30,072 bases of DNA from CAZSXS01 sp964611385 (lineage in GTDB: Bacteria; Bacillota; Clostridia; Lachnospirales; CAYPQA01): contig CAZSXS010000044.1 of NCBI GenBank assembly GCA_964611385.1, positions 1 to 30,072 on the forward strand. Direction: 5' to 3'. A program made the position numbers and the translations under genes. The notes under the pieces are model-generated. The model saw nothing but the letters and a program-made list of their open reading frames with translations, was not told the origin of the DNA and ran no database searches. Below are positions 14,052 to 23,687 of this stretch, one piece after another. Within the stretch, counting starts at the first letter, position 1. Each line of letters begins with the position of its first letter.

Positions 14052-17000
14052 TTGATTTGGAACAGTGATTTCAAGACCCATACCCTAACAAGCGGGCAAA
14101 CACAGCTAAGTTTTTTTAAGACTGGTGATGTTTTTCAACTAACTCATAAGGACCTGATGATTAATCAGTTCACAGGAAACCCTATGGATGGTTCAATGAA
14201 TAACATTTACTTGCGGGTATACAAGGAGAACAAGCCGATATCGGTTCCCTTGTTGGGGGTTCAGTCTAAGAGTAGTTTTTCGGCATGGAAGAGTCCAGAA
14301 AACGAGGTTAAAAGGCTTCGCTGGAGCGGGAGTGCCTTTGGGGTCGATTATAGTGTTTACCTATGGCTTGCTACTGAAAGCATTTGGTTTTGGAGTGTGG
14401 AAACCGACAGCGGGGAAGAAGACATAGACCTGATTTACACACAAGATCTGGGCTTGGCCAACAAGCATGCGGTTGCAAACAATGAATTGTACGCCTGTCA
14501 ATACTTAGATAATCAGATTTTTGAAAATGAAAACGGGTTTGTGGTTTGCTCCCGACATAATGAAAGCGCCACCAAACCCTATCTTCAACAGGGCTTATTA
14601 CTGGGAAAGGCCATCGGATATTCAACAGATGCTTTGCAATTTTTTGGCACTTCCTTCAAGCAAACAAACTTCCCCCAAGGCCTGGAGGGTTCGCTTCAAA
14701 ACAAGAATAATCAACAGGAGCAAACCCTTATCGCCTTGCAGACGGAAAAGGGCAAGGGTAAAAAAGAAACTATTTTTTATTGTATCTTCAAGCCGGCTCA
14801 TGGGCCGGTGCGAGTCTTGGAATATCAGGATGAGCTTTTGGCCGCCAAGGAAGAAATGAGAAGTGTCCAGCCGGAGTACCAGTGGGAAACTGTCAATACC
14901 TTTCAACGCGCTGCTTGCTTTGAGGGCACAATGGTATCCTTGCCCTTTACTCAAGCTGAAATCAAAGGCCTTTACAAGAGCCGCAAGCTGGAAGAATACA
15001 AAGAAAATCAGCTGCTTTCCTTTTTCACTGAGAGCAACGTGCACGTTGTCCTTTTAGAAAAAGAAATCCAAATGGAGCGTCCCCATGGCCATATGATCTC
15101 CAATTTCATCCATGAAAACACCATTCCTAAGGCCATGGTTACCTCGACTAGCTTTATGTATGGTGTGTTTCATGCGCAGCTTGCTATTGGAAATACATCC
15201 TTCAACAAGCTTTTATCTGTCTCCAGAGGTTTGTTGAATTTCTTTAAAAATTCGGGCACAAGAATTTACATAAAATTGGACGGAGTTTTTAAGATCTTAA
15301 CGCTTCCCGCAGCCTATGAAATGGGGATGAATTACGCTCGTTGGTACTATAAGCTATCGGACGATGTAATTTGCATTACGGTCTTTACCGTTTGGAATGC
15401 ACAGGACATTGAACTCACCTTGGTTTCTCAAAAGAACAAGGACTATGAATTTGTGATTACGAATCAGTTAGTAGTGGGTTCCAAAGAGTTTGATCAGCCA
15501 GTTCGAATCGAAAGAATGGACTCATTACTAAGGGTTCGTCCGGCAGAAGGCACCATGCTGGAAAGGGCCTATCCTGATGTTCACTTTGATTTGGAGTTTG
15601 AGGCTCCTGACCTTTCAATATCCGATGACCGAATCTTTTACACCGATGCCCAGCCGCGAAACGGCACACTCCTGACGGCTATGATCGGTGCCACAAGCAC
15701 ACTGCGCTTCAGCGTACGTTGTTTTATTGATTCCGAACACCGGCCCAAAAAGCAGTACAACTTTGATCAAGAAGTTGAAGCTTATCAAAAATGCATTCAA
15801 AAAACACTGGGAGGCTTTACCCTTACTCATTCTTCACCCCTGGCCGAAAAACTGAATGCGGCTGCTTACTGGTATGCCCACAATGCGCTGGTGCATTATG
15901 CAACCCCTCATGGACTTGAGCAGACCGGCGGAGCCGCCTGGGGTACAAGGGATGTTTGCCAAGGGCCTGTTGAATTCTTTTTGGCTACGCAAAACCATCA
16001 GATGGTACGGGAAATCCTTTTGGAAGTGTTCAGCCATCAATTCTTGGAAACGGGAGACTGGCCTCAGTGGTTTATGTTTGACCGCTACGACATGCAGCAA
16101 AACGGAAGTCACGGTGACATAATCTTCTGGCCCTTAAAGGCTGTGGGGGATTATATGACCGCAACCGGTGACACTGCCTTCTTGGACGAAATACGACCTT
16201 ACCGAAATTTAGAACAAAGCAATCATAAGGTTGAAGAGACCCTTTTGGCTCACATCCATCGAGCCTTTGACTGTATCTCAAATAGCTTCATAGCAGAAAG
16301 CCGCTTGATTTCCTATGCCGGGGGTGATTGGGACGACACTCTCCAACCGGCCAATAAAGACTTAAAGGCAAACCTTTCAAGCGCATGGACCCTCTGTCTT
16401 GCCTATCAGGTCTTACAGGGCTTAGTGCCTCATGTGGCCGAAAAGGATAAGGGGCTGTCTGAAAAACTGAAGCAAACGGCAGAAGGCATGAAAGAGGATT
16501 TCACCAAGCACTTGCTTGTAGATGGCGTTATACCCGGGTTTGCCTACTGGAATGGAGAACGCTTTGAATACCTGCTGCACCCTAGGGATGAAAAAACTGG
16601 GATTCAATACAGACTCCTTCCGATGACCCGAAGCATCATCAGTGAAATGGTTGATAAGCCTCAAGCCGATGAAAACCTTTCCTTGATCAATCAGCACCTA
16701 ACTTTTCCAGACGGTGTGCGTCTGATGAACAGACCGGCAGCCTACCAGGAGGGGGAAACCCTATACTTTTGCCGAGCGGAACAAGCGGCCAATGTCGGAA
16801 GGGAAATCAGCCTTCAATATGTACACGCCCACATACGCTATATAGAAAGCTTGGCAAAAATGGGCTGCCCGGATAAGGCGTGGAAAGCGATCTTTACCAT
16901 TCTTCCCATCAACATTCAGGAACAGGTGCCAAATGCTTGCTTGCGGCAAAGCAACACTTACTTCAGCAGCTCAGACCCGAATTTTACCACAAGATATGAG

Positions 17001-17399
17001 TACCAGCAAAACATTGAAGCGCTTCGGGAAGGAAAGGTGGGGGTGCGAGGCGGTTGGAGAATCTATTCCAGCGGCCCAGGAATCTTTATGAATCAGCTGA
17101 TCTCCAATATCTTAGGGATACGGATATTGAGTGATGCTTTACTCATCGACCCAGTCCTGCCAAAAGAAATGGATGGACTAAAGTTTGATTTTGTCTTTGA
17201 ACAGAAACCCATTACCTTCCACTACCGAATCCAGGGAGAAAGCAGTAGCATTACATCCGTGAAAGGAAACGGAAAGGAAATTCCTTTTGAAAAGCAATCG
17301 TCTCCCTATAGAACGGGCTTTGCAAAAGTAAGTAAAGAACAAATTCATTTATTGTATCAACAAAATTCTAACGTCATTATTGAGCTAACCCTCAACTAG
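14052..17399 (+). CDS. GH94-type phosphorylase, probably 1,2-beta-oligoglucan phosphorylase
   Basis: A 1115-residue cytoplasmic protein without signal peptide. Residues 1-300 form the beta-sandwich region of the glycosyltransferase-36/GH94 family (VVCSRHNE, IGYSTDALQFFGTSFKQTN). The (alpha/alpha)6 catalytic barrel runs from about 600 to 1030. GGDWDDTLQPA starts at 757; D762 aligns with the catalytic acid of the GDWND motif in cellobiose phosphorylase. The length fits the 1,2-beta-oligoglucan phosphorylases of Listeria and Lachnoclostridium (about 1100) better than cellobiose phosphorylases (about 810). Such enzymes release glucose 1-phosphate from beta-1,2-glucan oligomers with inorganic phosphate. 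TTG start, six bases after GGAGG. First gene of the operon. The related GH149 or GH161 beta-1,3-glucan phosphorylases have similar lengths and are the main alternative. Confidence 0.78.
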   Translation: MIWNSDFKTHTLTSGQTQLSFFKTGDVFQLTHKDLMINQFTGNPMDGSMNNIYLRVYKENKPISVPLLGVQSKSSFSAWKSPENEVKRLRWSGSAFGVDYSVYLWLATESIWFWSVETDSGEEDIDLIYTQDLGLANKHAVANNELYACQYLDNQIFENENGFVVCSRHNESATKPYLQQGLLLGKAIGYSTDALQFFGTSFKQTNFPQGLEGSLQNKNNQQEQTLIALQTEKGKGKKETIFYCIFKPAHGPVRVLEYQDELLAAKEEMRSVQPEYQWETVNTFQRAACFEGTMVSLPFTQAEIKGLYKSRKLEEYKENQLLSFFTESNVHVVLLEKEIQMERPHGHMISNFIHENTIPKAMVTSTSFMYGVFHAQLAIGNTSFNKLLSVSRGLLNFFKNSGTRIYIKLDGVFKILTLPAAYEMGMNYARWYYKLSDDVICITVFTVWNAQDIELTLVSQKNKDYEFVITNQLVVGSKEFDQPVRIERMDSLLRVRPAEGTMLERAYPDVHFDLEFEAPDLSISDDRIFYTDAQPRNGTLLTAMIGATSTLRFSVRCFIDSEHRPKKQYNFDQEVEAYQKCIQKTLGGFTLTHSSPLAEKLNAAAYWYAHNALVHYATPHGLEQTGGAAWGTRDVCQGPVEFFLATQNHQMVREILLEVFSHQFLETGDWPQWFMFDRYDMQQNGSHGDIIFWPLKAVGDYMTATGDTAFLDEIRPYRNLEQSNHKVEETLLAHIHRAFDCISNSFIAESRLISYAGGDWDDTLQPANKDLKANLSSAWTLCLAYQVLQGLVPHVAEKDKGLSEKLKQTAEGMKEDFTKHLLVDGVIPGFAYWNGERFEYLLHPRDEKTGIQYRLLPMTRSIISEMVDKPQADENLSLINQHLTFPDGVRLMNRPAAYQEGETLYFCRAEQAANVGREISLQYVHAHIRYIESLAKMGCPDKAWKAIFTILPINIQEQVPNACLRQSNTYFSSSDPNFTTRYEYQQNIEALREGKVGVRGGWRIYSSGPGIFMNQLISNILGIRILSDALLIDPVLPKEMDGLKFDFVFEQKPITFHYRIQGESSSITSVKGNGKEIPFEKQSSPYRTGFAKVSKEQIHLLYQQNSNVIIELTLN

Positions 17400-17427
17400 T
17401 TTGGCATAGCCAGAAAGGATGATTTGT

Positions 17428-18903
17428 ATGAAAAAGTTTTTATCCCTTTTATTAACAGGATGCGTTGCATTTTCCCTTGTTAGCTGCGATGAACAAAAAG
17501 CAGAGCCACCAAAGACAGGTTCACAGGAGGCAACAACCAGCAATTCAAAGCCCAATTCCTCGGGTTCCATTGAGGAATCCCTAGGCATAACAAAAAACAA
17601 AGTTACGCTAACTTATGCCAACTGGAACCTGGGAACTGTGGAGCAAGATAACCTAGAGCGCCGCATGATGGCCGAATTCAACAAAAAATACGACAACATT
17701 AAAGTTGAACTTGCAGATTTTGTTGGAGTCGGAAGCTATGCCGAGGGACTTAACATTGCCGCTGCAGCTGCAAACCTTCCTGATATTATCATGCTGACTA
17801 CGGTTCCCAGTGCTCTTACCAATGAGTGGCTGCATGACATCACCTATATGACAAAAAATGACCCAGACTGGGCAAAGATTCCTGCCCCCACCAGAGCGGT
17901 TGCTGGATATAGGGATAAGACCTATGCCATACCCACAGGCTTGTTTATTCAAGGTTATGTTATTAACAAGGATTTATTTGAGCAAGAAAACGTGAAGCCT
18001 TTAAAATACGGCTATAGCTTTGCAGAATTTGAAGCAGCATTGAAGGCATTGTCAAAGCCCACTAAAGGCATGATAGGTCTTAATGACGAAAGTCAAATGA
18101 TACACTGGTATTCTCCAATTAAAGACAGCTCCCTGGGCTATTTCAGCTTTGACGGCAAAGAGTACAACTTAGACAGCGACGCGTTCAGAGAAGGAATAAA
18201 AAAGGCTAAGGAATTTGCAAAGAACGGATATTCCTATGCGGCCTTGCCAAAGGAACAATTGTCTAACTTTACAGGCGCCAATCAAGGCGAGGTCTGGTCC
18301 TCTGGCCAAATGGGGATTCGCTTTGATCAAAGCTGGTCCATCACAGCTATGAATAAACTGCCGTTTGAATATGAATACATCGGGCTTCCTGACGGCAAAA
18401 ACATCATCATCAACGACTTCTTTGGTATTGCAAAGTCCTCTAAAAATCCTGTTGAAGCTTATTTGTTTGCAAGATGGATGTCCTTCTCCAAGGAAGGTCA
18501 AATGAAGAGACTGGAGCTTTTGGAAAACTTTGTTCCCAATCCGAATATCAAGGATCACAAAATTTCTTGGAGCTCCTTACCAATTATTGAGGATGAAGAG
18601 CTTTGGGATAAATACTTTGAGTTGAACATAATGACAGGTGTCAGAGAAGCCTTAGCTGGCCTTGATAAGTCTATTGCAGAAATCGTTAAAACTGAACCCG
18701 GCTACCCCGCCTCCCGTATTTCAACACAAACCGGCTTGAAAGTTGGTGACAAGGAAAACGCTAATATCAGCGAAGTCTTGACTTCCATGTTCAGAGGTGA
18801 CACGAACCCGGACGACTATTTAACAAGATTGAATGAGCTTGCAAACAAGGCCCATGAAGAGGCGATTGCAGCACTGAACGATGCTATGTTAATTAAAGAC
18901 TGA
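17428..18903 (+). CDS. Sugar ABC transporter substrate-binding lipoprotein
   Basis: A 491-residue exported lipoprotein. The signal peptide MKKFLSLLLTGCVAFS ends in the lipobox LVSC with C20, followed by a Ser/Thr/Pro-rich linker to about residue 55. Residues 58-430 are a family-1 solute-binding domain (LTYANWNLGT..., FNKKYDNIKVELADF, AAANLPDIIML, WSSGQMGIRFDQSW). It should catch oligosaccharides at the cell surface and pass them to a permease pair of this operon. ATG at 17428 is chosen because the signal peptide starts there and AAAGGA is eight bases upstream; an ATG at 17419 would put three extra residues before it. The gene lies 28 bases after the phosphorylase, and a stable hairpin follows. 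Confidence 0.9.
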   Translation: MKKFLSLLLTGCVAFSLVSCDEQKAEPPKTGSQEATTSNSKPNSSGSIEESLGITKNKVTLTYANWNLGTVEQDNLERRMMAEFNKKYDNIKVELADFVGVGSYAEGLNIAAAAANLPDIIMLTTVPSALTNEWLHDITYMTKNDPDWAKIPAPTRAVAGYRDKTYAIPTGLFIQGYVINKDLFEQENVKPLKYGYSFAEFEAALKALSKPTKGMIGLNDESQMIHWYSPIKDSSLGYFSFDGKEYNLDSDAFREGIKKAKEFAKNGYSYAALPKEQLSNFTGANQGEVWSSGQMGIRFDQSWSITAMNKLPFEYEYIGLPDGKNIIINDFFGIAKSSKNPVEAYLFARWMSFSKEGQMKRLELLENFVPNPNIKDHKISWSSLPIIEDEELWDKYFELNIMTGVREALAGLDKSIAEIVKTEPGYPASRISTQTGLKVGDKENANISEVLTSMFRGDTNPDDYLTRLNELANKAHEEAIAALNDAMLIKD

Positions 18904-18926
18904 TCATACTGAATAAAAAGTTAAAT

Positions 18927-18957
18927 AAGGGCAGAGGGCAAAAAGCCCTCTGCCCTT
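18927..18957 (+). terminator. 13-bp hairpin behind the binding-protein gene
   Basis: The arms AAGGGCAGAGGGC (18927-18939) and GCCCTCTGCCCTT (18945-18957) pair perfectly around AAAAA. The T-tract is interrupted (TTTAATTTGAATTTT), so read-through is likely. In sugar importer operons such hairpins often protect the upstream message or partly stop transcription, so that the binding protein exceeds the permeases. Confidence 0.75.
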
Positions 18958-18981
18958 TAATTTGAATTTTAGGGGGTTACT

Positions 18982-21879
18982 ATGACAAAAAAAATAATTA
19001 ACATTTTCATATTCTGTTTGATTCTGCTTATCCCCATCCATGCCGAAGCTTCTTCTATGGAAGCTTCTATTATCGAAGAGAATTACAGCAAGGTTTTGCA
19101 GCAATGGGAGAACTTGCCAAAAGTAAAGGATTTTTCTTTTACAGTGCCTACCTATATTCCATCTGATACTGCTATGTGGGAGGAGGATCTCTTTGGTTAC
19201 GGCCGGAAAACGATTCGCTTAAAAAAGGGCGAGAGCATCAAATTTGAGGTGAATGTTCCGCAGGAGGGGTTATACGAGATATCCATAGCGTACTACCCCA
19301 TCAGCTCCGGCCTCATTCCGATTCGGGCACAGTTGAAAGTGAATGATGTCTATCAATATCATGAATCGAAGATGATTTTGTTTCCTGTTCTATGGGAAAA
19401 CAAGACCACTGAGTTTGAGGTTTCCAGAAAAGGCGATGAAATTGTACCCATGCAAAATCAAATTGCATCCTGGCAGCGCTTATCTGTACGGGATTCAAGC
19501 TTTCTGGAGCCGGAAAACCTTTTGTTTCACTTGAAACAAGGCTTAAACACAATTGAACTGATTGGAAACAACGGTGAAATGCTCCTTGGCGACATCAGCA
19601 TCACCTCACCCAAAACGCTCCCAAGCTATAAGGAATACCAAAAGCAGCAGAAAAGCCAGTATCCGACAGAAAAGTTACTACTCGTTGCTGAGGGGGAAAA
19701 AAATACCTATAAGAACACAACTGCCATCCGGCAGATCGCTATGAAGGAACCGGAAGCCGTTCCTTACGAACCTACCCACTTACTTTTAAACGTGTTCGGG
19801 GGCCCGGCTTGGAAGGAAAGTGGGCAGGCAGTACAGTATGCGTTTGATGTTCCCGAGGACGGCTTTTATCGCCTTGCTTTCAAGGTGAAACAGGATATTA
19901 AAATTGGTTCCACCATCTATAGAAGAATCACCATTGATGGGGATGTTCCTTTCCAAGAAGCCAAATCCTTTCGGTTTTCTAAAATTCCGGCCTGGACCAC
20001 AGTGAACTTTGGAGATGCGAATGGCAGCTATGAAGTTTTCTTGACGAAGGGAAAACATCTTATTGGTTTTGAGGCCGATGCTTCTCCAAACAATGAATTC
20101 ATTAAGGTCTTAGAGGATATGCTGCTGGACCTCAATAATAAGACCATGGAAATTCGCAAGTTGGTGGGTACGAATGATGACCCCTACAGAGACTGGACCA
20201 TTACGGACTATATGCCGACCATTACCGATGAATTAGTTACTATGGCACTGACAATTGAAAATCAATTAGAAAAGGCCTATGAAAGAAATGATGGAAACAA
20301 AAAAGGGGAGGAATTTAATAAGCTTAAAATCTGCATTGAAAAGCTGTATGCCTTAGCAGAAAAGCCGGATCGGCTTCCCATCACCTATAAGCAACTTTCC
20401 ACAGGCTCCAGCTCTATCGGTCAGCTCATTGGAGACAGTATTACGATCATCAAGTCTCAACCCTTATACATAGACCAAATCTACCTCTATTCTAAGGGAG
20501 CCAGTCTGCCGACTTATCAGGTTTCTTGGGTTAAAAAACTCTCCGACAATCTGTTGCGATTTTTTAGCACCTTTGAAGCTCAAGAGGAGAAAGAAACAAA
20601 CAAAATGGTCTTGAATGTATGGATGAACCGTTCAAGGCCCTATGTAGATGTGCTTCAAAAATTAGCGGATGAAGATTTTACGAAAAAGACAAACGTTAAG
20701 GTGAACATCTCTCTGGTTACAAGCGAGCAAAAGTTAGTCCTGTCCAATGCGGCGGGGAATCCGCCCAATGTGGCTCTGGGGATCGGTTCCGGCCAGCCCT
20801 ATGAGTTTGCTCTCAGAAATTCTGCCCAATCCTTATCAGAGTTTGCCACATTCCCAGAGGTCATCAAGCGTTTCTCTCCGGGAGCTCTGCTGACCTTTAT
20901 TAAGGATGAAGAGGTGTACGGCTTACCTGAAACACAGGATTTTTATGTCACTATGTACCGAACGGATATTTTGTCCAAGTTGAATCTGGCTGTGCCTGAG
21001 CAATGGGAGGATGTTTTGGCTATGCTGCCGGAGCTTCAACGGTATGGAATGAATTTTTACCATCCGCTTTCTGTCAACAGTGCTGCAAAACCCTTTACAC
21101 ACACCGCACCCTTTATTCATCAGTTCAGGGGTACTATTTACGACCAAGAAGCGCAGGTGGCGCTTTCCAGCGAAGAAGCCCTTACAGGCATCAAGCTTAT
21201 GACGGATATTTTCACTGTCTATGGTATGCCCCTACAGGTTCCCAGCTTTTATAATCACTTCCGATATGGAACGCTGCCCATCGGGGTCAGCAATTTGGCA
21301 GACTATTTAAAACTAACCTATGCCGCACCGGAAATCGCCGGACTTTGGCAGATTGCCCCTTCACCCGGCGTATTAAGGGAGGACGGGGAACTGAGCCGTT
21401 GGACGATCAGTGCCGGGCAGGCAACTATGATATTCAAGAAAAACGCAATGCCGAACGAATCCTGGGATTTTGTTGACTGGTGGCTTTCAGAGGAAACCCA
21501 GCTTAATTTTGCAACGCAGATGCAAAACATGTATGGCAAGGAATATTTCTGGAATACCGCTAATCTGGAAGCCTTTAAAAAATTACCCATTGAGGAGGAA
21601 CACAAGGAAGTAATTTTACAGCAATGGGAGTACTTGTTTGAGGTGCCAAAGCTTCCGGGTGGTTATATGGTTGAAAGAGAACTAAGCAACGTTTGGAACA
21701 AAATTGTTTTCAACGATGAAAATCCCCGATATGCCATTGACAATTCCATTGTCATTATGTCAAGAGAAATCAGGAGGAAGTTAGAAGAGTTTGATTACTA
21801 TAAAGACTCTGTAAAAGTGAAAGATTATATTGTACCTACGATAGAATCAGTGAAGAAATGGGGTGCGGGCAATGAATAA
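18982..21879 (+). CDS. Exported 965-residue protein: carbohydrate-binding-like regions fused to a solute-binding domain
   Basis: Signal peptide 1-23 (cleavage after HAEA, no lipobox). Residues about 45-205 and 230-367 look like beta-sandwich modules of CBM6/CBM35 type; the second has the typical spacing of FDVPEDGFYRLAFKV and RITIDGDVPFQEA. Residues 370-530 are mainly helical. Residues about 540-900 form a family-1 solute-binding domain (MVLNVWMNRSRPYVDVLQKL, NPPNVALGIGSGQPYEF). Ordinary binding proteins are 400-500 residues, so this is about twice the size. It lies directly before a permease pair whose first gene overlaps its end by eight bases, so it probably serves that importer. How it stays at the cell surface without lipid anchor or membrane segment is unclear. 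GGGGG five bases before the ATG supports the start. Confidence 0.82.
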   Translation: MTKKIINIFIFCLILLIPIHAEASSMEASIIEENYSKVLQQWENLPKVKDFSFTVPTYIPSDTAMWEEDLFGYGRKTIRLKKGESIKFEVNVPQEGLYEISIAYYPISSGLIPIRAQLKVNDVYQYHESKMILFPVLWENKTTEFEVSRKGDEIVPMQNQIASWQRLSVRDSSFLEPENLLFHLKQGLNTIELIGNNGEMLLGDISITSPKTLPSYKEYQKQQKSQYPTEKLLLVAEGEKNTYKNTTAIRQIAMKEPEAVPYEPTHLLLNVFGGPAWKESGQAVQYAFDVPEDGFYRLAFKVKQDIKIGSTIYRRITIDGDVPFQEAKSFRFSKIPAWTTVNFGDANGSYEVFLTKGKHLIGFEADASPNNEFIKVLEDMLLDLNNKTMEIRKLVGTNDDPYRDWTITDYMPTITDELVTMALTIENQLEKAYERNDGNKKGEEFNKLKICIEKLYALAEKPDRLPITYKQLSTGSSSIGQLIGDSITIIKSQPLYIDQIYLYSKGASLPTYQVSWVKKLSDNLLRFFSTFEAQEEKETNKMVLNVWMNRSRPYVDVLQKLADEDFTKKTNVKVNISLVTSEQKLVLSNAAGNPPNVALGIGSGQPYEFALRNSAQSLSEFATFPEVIKRFSPGALLTFIKDEEVYGLPETQDFYVTMYRTDILSKLNLAVPEQWEDVLAMLPELQRYGMNFYHPLSVNSAAKPFTHTAPFIHQFRGTIYDQEAQVALSSEEALTGIKLMTDIFTVYGMPLQVPSFYNHFRYGTLPIGVSNLADYLKLTYAAPEIAGLWQIAPSPGVLREDGELSRWTISAGQATMIFKKNAMPNESWDFVDWWLSEETQLNFATQMQNMYGKEYFWNTANLEAFKKLPIEEEHKEVILQQWEYLFEVPKLPGGYMVERELSNVWNKIVFNDENPRYAIDNSIVIMSREIRRKLEEFDYYKDSVKVKDYIVPTIESVKKWGAGNE

Positions 21880-22777
21880 AAAAAATAAATGGAATGATTC
21901 ACAAGAAAAAACAGCCTATCTCTTTTTGGCGCCTTATATAGTCTTATTTTTTATGTTTATTGCCTTGCCGGTGGCCGTTGCAATTTTCCTTTCCTTTACC
22001 AATTTTAACTCGGTGGAATTTCCCGATATAGTGGGCCTTAAGAATTACATCGCTCTCTTTACCACGGACTCGGTTTTCATGCAGTATATCATTCCCAATA
22101 CCATTAAGTTTGCTTTGATCGCGGGACCCTTCGGCTATTTCTTGTCCTTTATCCTGGCTTGGATGCTGGCGCAAATCCCCAAGCTTCCCCGCACGATTCT
22201 GGCGCTCATCTTATACTCGCCTTCCTTGACGGCGGGGGTTGCCATGAATGTGCTGTGGACCATTATCTTCAGCGGCGATCAGTCCGGCTATCTGAATAAC
22301 TTCTTGATTCGTATGGGAGCGATTATTGAGCCCATCCAATGGCTACAGTCGCCGAAGTACTTAATGGGCATCATGATTCTGGTAACGCTGTGGAGCAGCA
22401 TGGGCGTGGGCTTCTTGGCCATGCTGGCTGGCGTATTAAACATCAATTATGAAATTTATGAAGCAGGGTACATTGACGGCATTAAAAACAGGTTCCAAGA
22501 AATTATTCACATAACCATTCCATCCATGAAGCCCCAGATGCTTTTTGGTGCTGTTATGGCGGTGGTGAGCACCTTTCAGGCCGGCTCAATCGGCGTTGCT
22601 CTTTCGGGAACGAACCCGACGCCCCAGTATTCCGGGCAGCTCATTGTGAATCATATCGAAGACTTTGGGTTTATACGCTATGAAATGGGCTATGCCTCGG
22701 CGATTTCAGTTTGCCTGTTGGTGTTTATATGGTATATCTCCCGATTTATTTGGGGTATTTTAGGGGAAAAGGAGTAA
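21872..22777 (+). CDS. Sugar ABC transporter permease (UgpA/LplB type), pair 1
   Basis: A 301-residue membrane protein with six predicted helices. FLAPYIVLFFMFIALPVAVAIFLSF is the first, as usual in the MalF/UgpA branch. The cytoplasmic EAA loop is at about 197-216 (EAGYIDGIKNRFQEIIHITIP), where the ATPase docks. The preferred start is ATG at 21872, overlapping the upstream stop as ATGAATAA, with GGGGTG six bases before; a frame-open GTG at 21863 would add three residues. It forms a heterodimer with the next gene. No ATPase is encoded in the window, so an MsmX-type shared ATPase is assumed. Confidence 0.93.
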   Translation: MNKKNKWNDSQEKTAYLFLAPYIVLFFMFIALPVAVAIFLSFTNFNSVEFPDIVGLKNYIALFTTDSVFMQYIIPNTIKFALIAGPFGYFLSFILAWMLAQIPKLPRTILALILYSPSLTAGVAMNVLWTIIFSGDQSGYLNNFLIRMGAIIEPIQWLQSPKYLMGIMILVTLWSSMGVGFLAMLAGVLNINYEIYEAGYIDGIKNRFQEIIHITIPSMKPQMLFGAVMAVVSTFQAGSIGVALSGTNPTPQYSGQLIVNHIEDFGFIRYEMGYASAISVCLLVFIWYISRFIWGILGEKE

Positions 22778-22788
22778 GGGGGGTCACT

Positions 22789-23673
22789 ATGTCGTCAAAA
22801 AAGTCTAATTTTCATGGTACGAAGATTAACCCATCAAGCTTTCATAAAAGTCAGCTTAAATTTTACTTGGTTTTACTGCCTATGGCTCTGTTCATGGGAC
22901 TGCCAATTATTTATATTGTATCCCATGCCTTCAAGCCCATGGATGAGCTTTTTGCTTATCCTCCAAGATTTTTTGCACAGAAGCCAACTCTGGACAATTT
23001 TAAATCCCTTTTTAGGGCTATGAACAATGCGGGAACTCCAGTGTCAAGATATTTGTTTAACAGCATTACCGTAACCTTCACGATCATTGTACTGACCATC
23101 CTGATTAGCTCAGCCGCTGGCTTTGCCCTGTCTAAGCTTAATTTTCGGCTGAAAAAGGTTTTGTTTAACATCAATACCTTAGCATTGATGTTTGTACCCA
23201 TTGCCGTCGGGATCCCTCGGTACCTCATCATTGTAAACCTGAGGTTGATTGACAATTATTTCTCCCATATTGTCCCTGCACTGGCCATGCCCATCGGGAT
23301 CTTTCTTCTAAAGCAGTTCATTGATCAGATTCCGGATTCCTTAATGGAGGCAGCTCGCATTGACGGTGCCAGTGACTTTCGAGTTTTTTACTCAATTATT
23401 ATTCCGCTGATTATTCCTGCCATTGCCACCATTTCCATCCTATCCTTTCAGGCAGCCTGGAATGCGATAGAAGCTTCCAATCTTTATATCAACAGCGAAA
23501 ACCTTAAAAACTTTTCCTTCTACATGACCACCCTGACCAATGCCAGCAACGCTGTAGCCGGGCAAGGAATGGGAGCTGCTTCTGCCTTGATTATGTTTAT
23601 ACCGAATCTAATCATTTTTATCTTTATGCAGAGCAAGGTCATGAACACGATGGCACATTCAGGGATCAAGTAG
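22789..23673 (+). CDS. Sugar ABC transporter permease (UgpE/LplC type), pair 1
   Basis: A 294-residue partner of the preceding permease, of the MalG/UgpE branch. The first helix (FYLVLLPMALFMGLPIIYIVSHAFKP) is followed by the DELFAYPPRFFAQKPTLDNF segment typical of this branch. The EAA loop is at about 186-206 (EAARIDGASDFRVFYSIIIP). The start at ATG 22789 is backed by GGAGTAAGGGGGG immediately upstream; an earlier frame-open ATG at 22711 would lie in the 3' end of the upstream gene and is rejected. There are 11 bases between the two genes. Confidence 0.93.
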   Translation: MSSKKSNFHGTKINPSSFHKSQLKFYLVLLPMALFMGLPIIYIVSHAFKPMDELFAYPPRFFAQKPTLDNFKSLFRAMNNAGTPVSRYLFNSITVTFTIIVLTILISSAAGFALSKLNFRLKKVLFNINTLALMFVPIAVGIPRYLIIVNLRLIDNYFSHIVPALAMPIGIFLLKQFIDQIPDSLMEAARIDGASDFRVFYSIIIPLIIPAIATISILSFQAAWNAIEASNLYINSENLKNFSFYMTTLTNASNAVAGQGMGAASALIMFIPNLIIFIFMQSKVMNTMAHSGIK

Positions 23674-23687
23674 GGAGGGGGCCGACA

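Noticed and set aside
14622..15044. 140-codon open frame opposite the phosphorylase gene
   Set aside because: A shadow of the phosphorylase codons without a ribosome site or recognisable motif. The same holds for the other reverse frames within the sugar operon.
22711..22788. Earlier ATG for the second permease gene
   Set aside because: It would overlap the preceding gene by 67 bases and add a sequence not typical of the family; ATG 22789 has a far better ribosome site.
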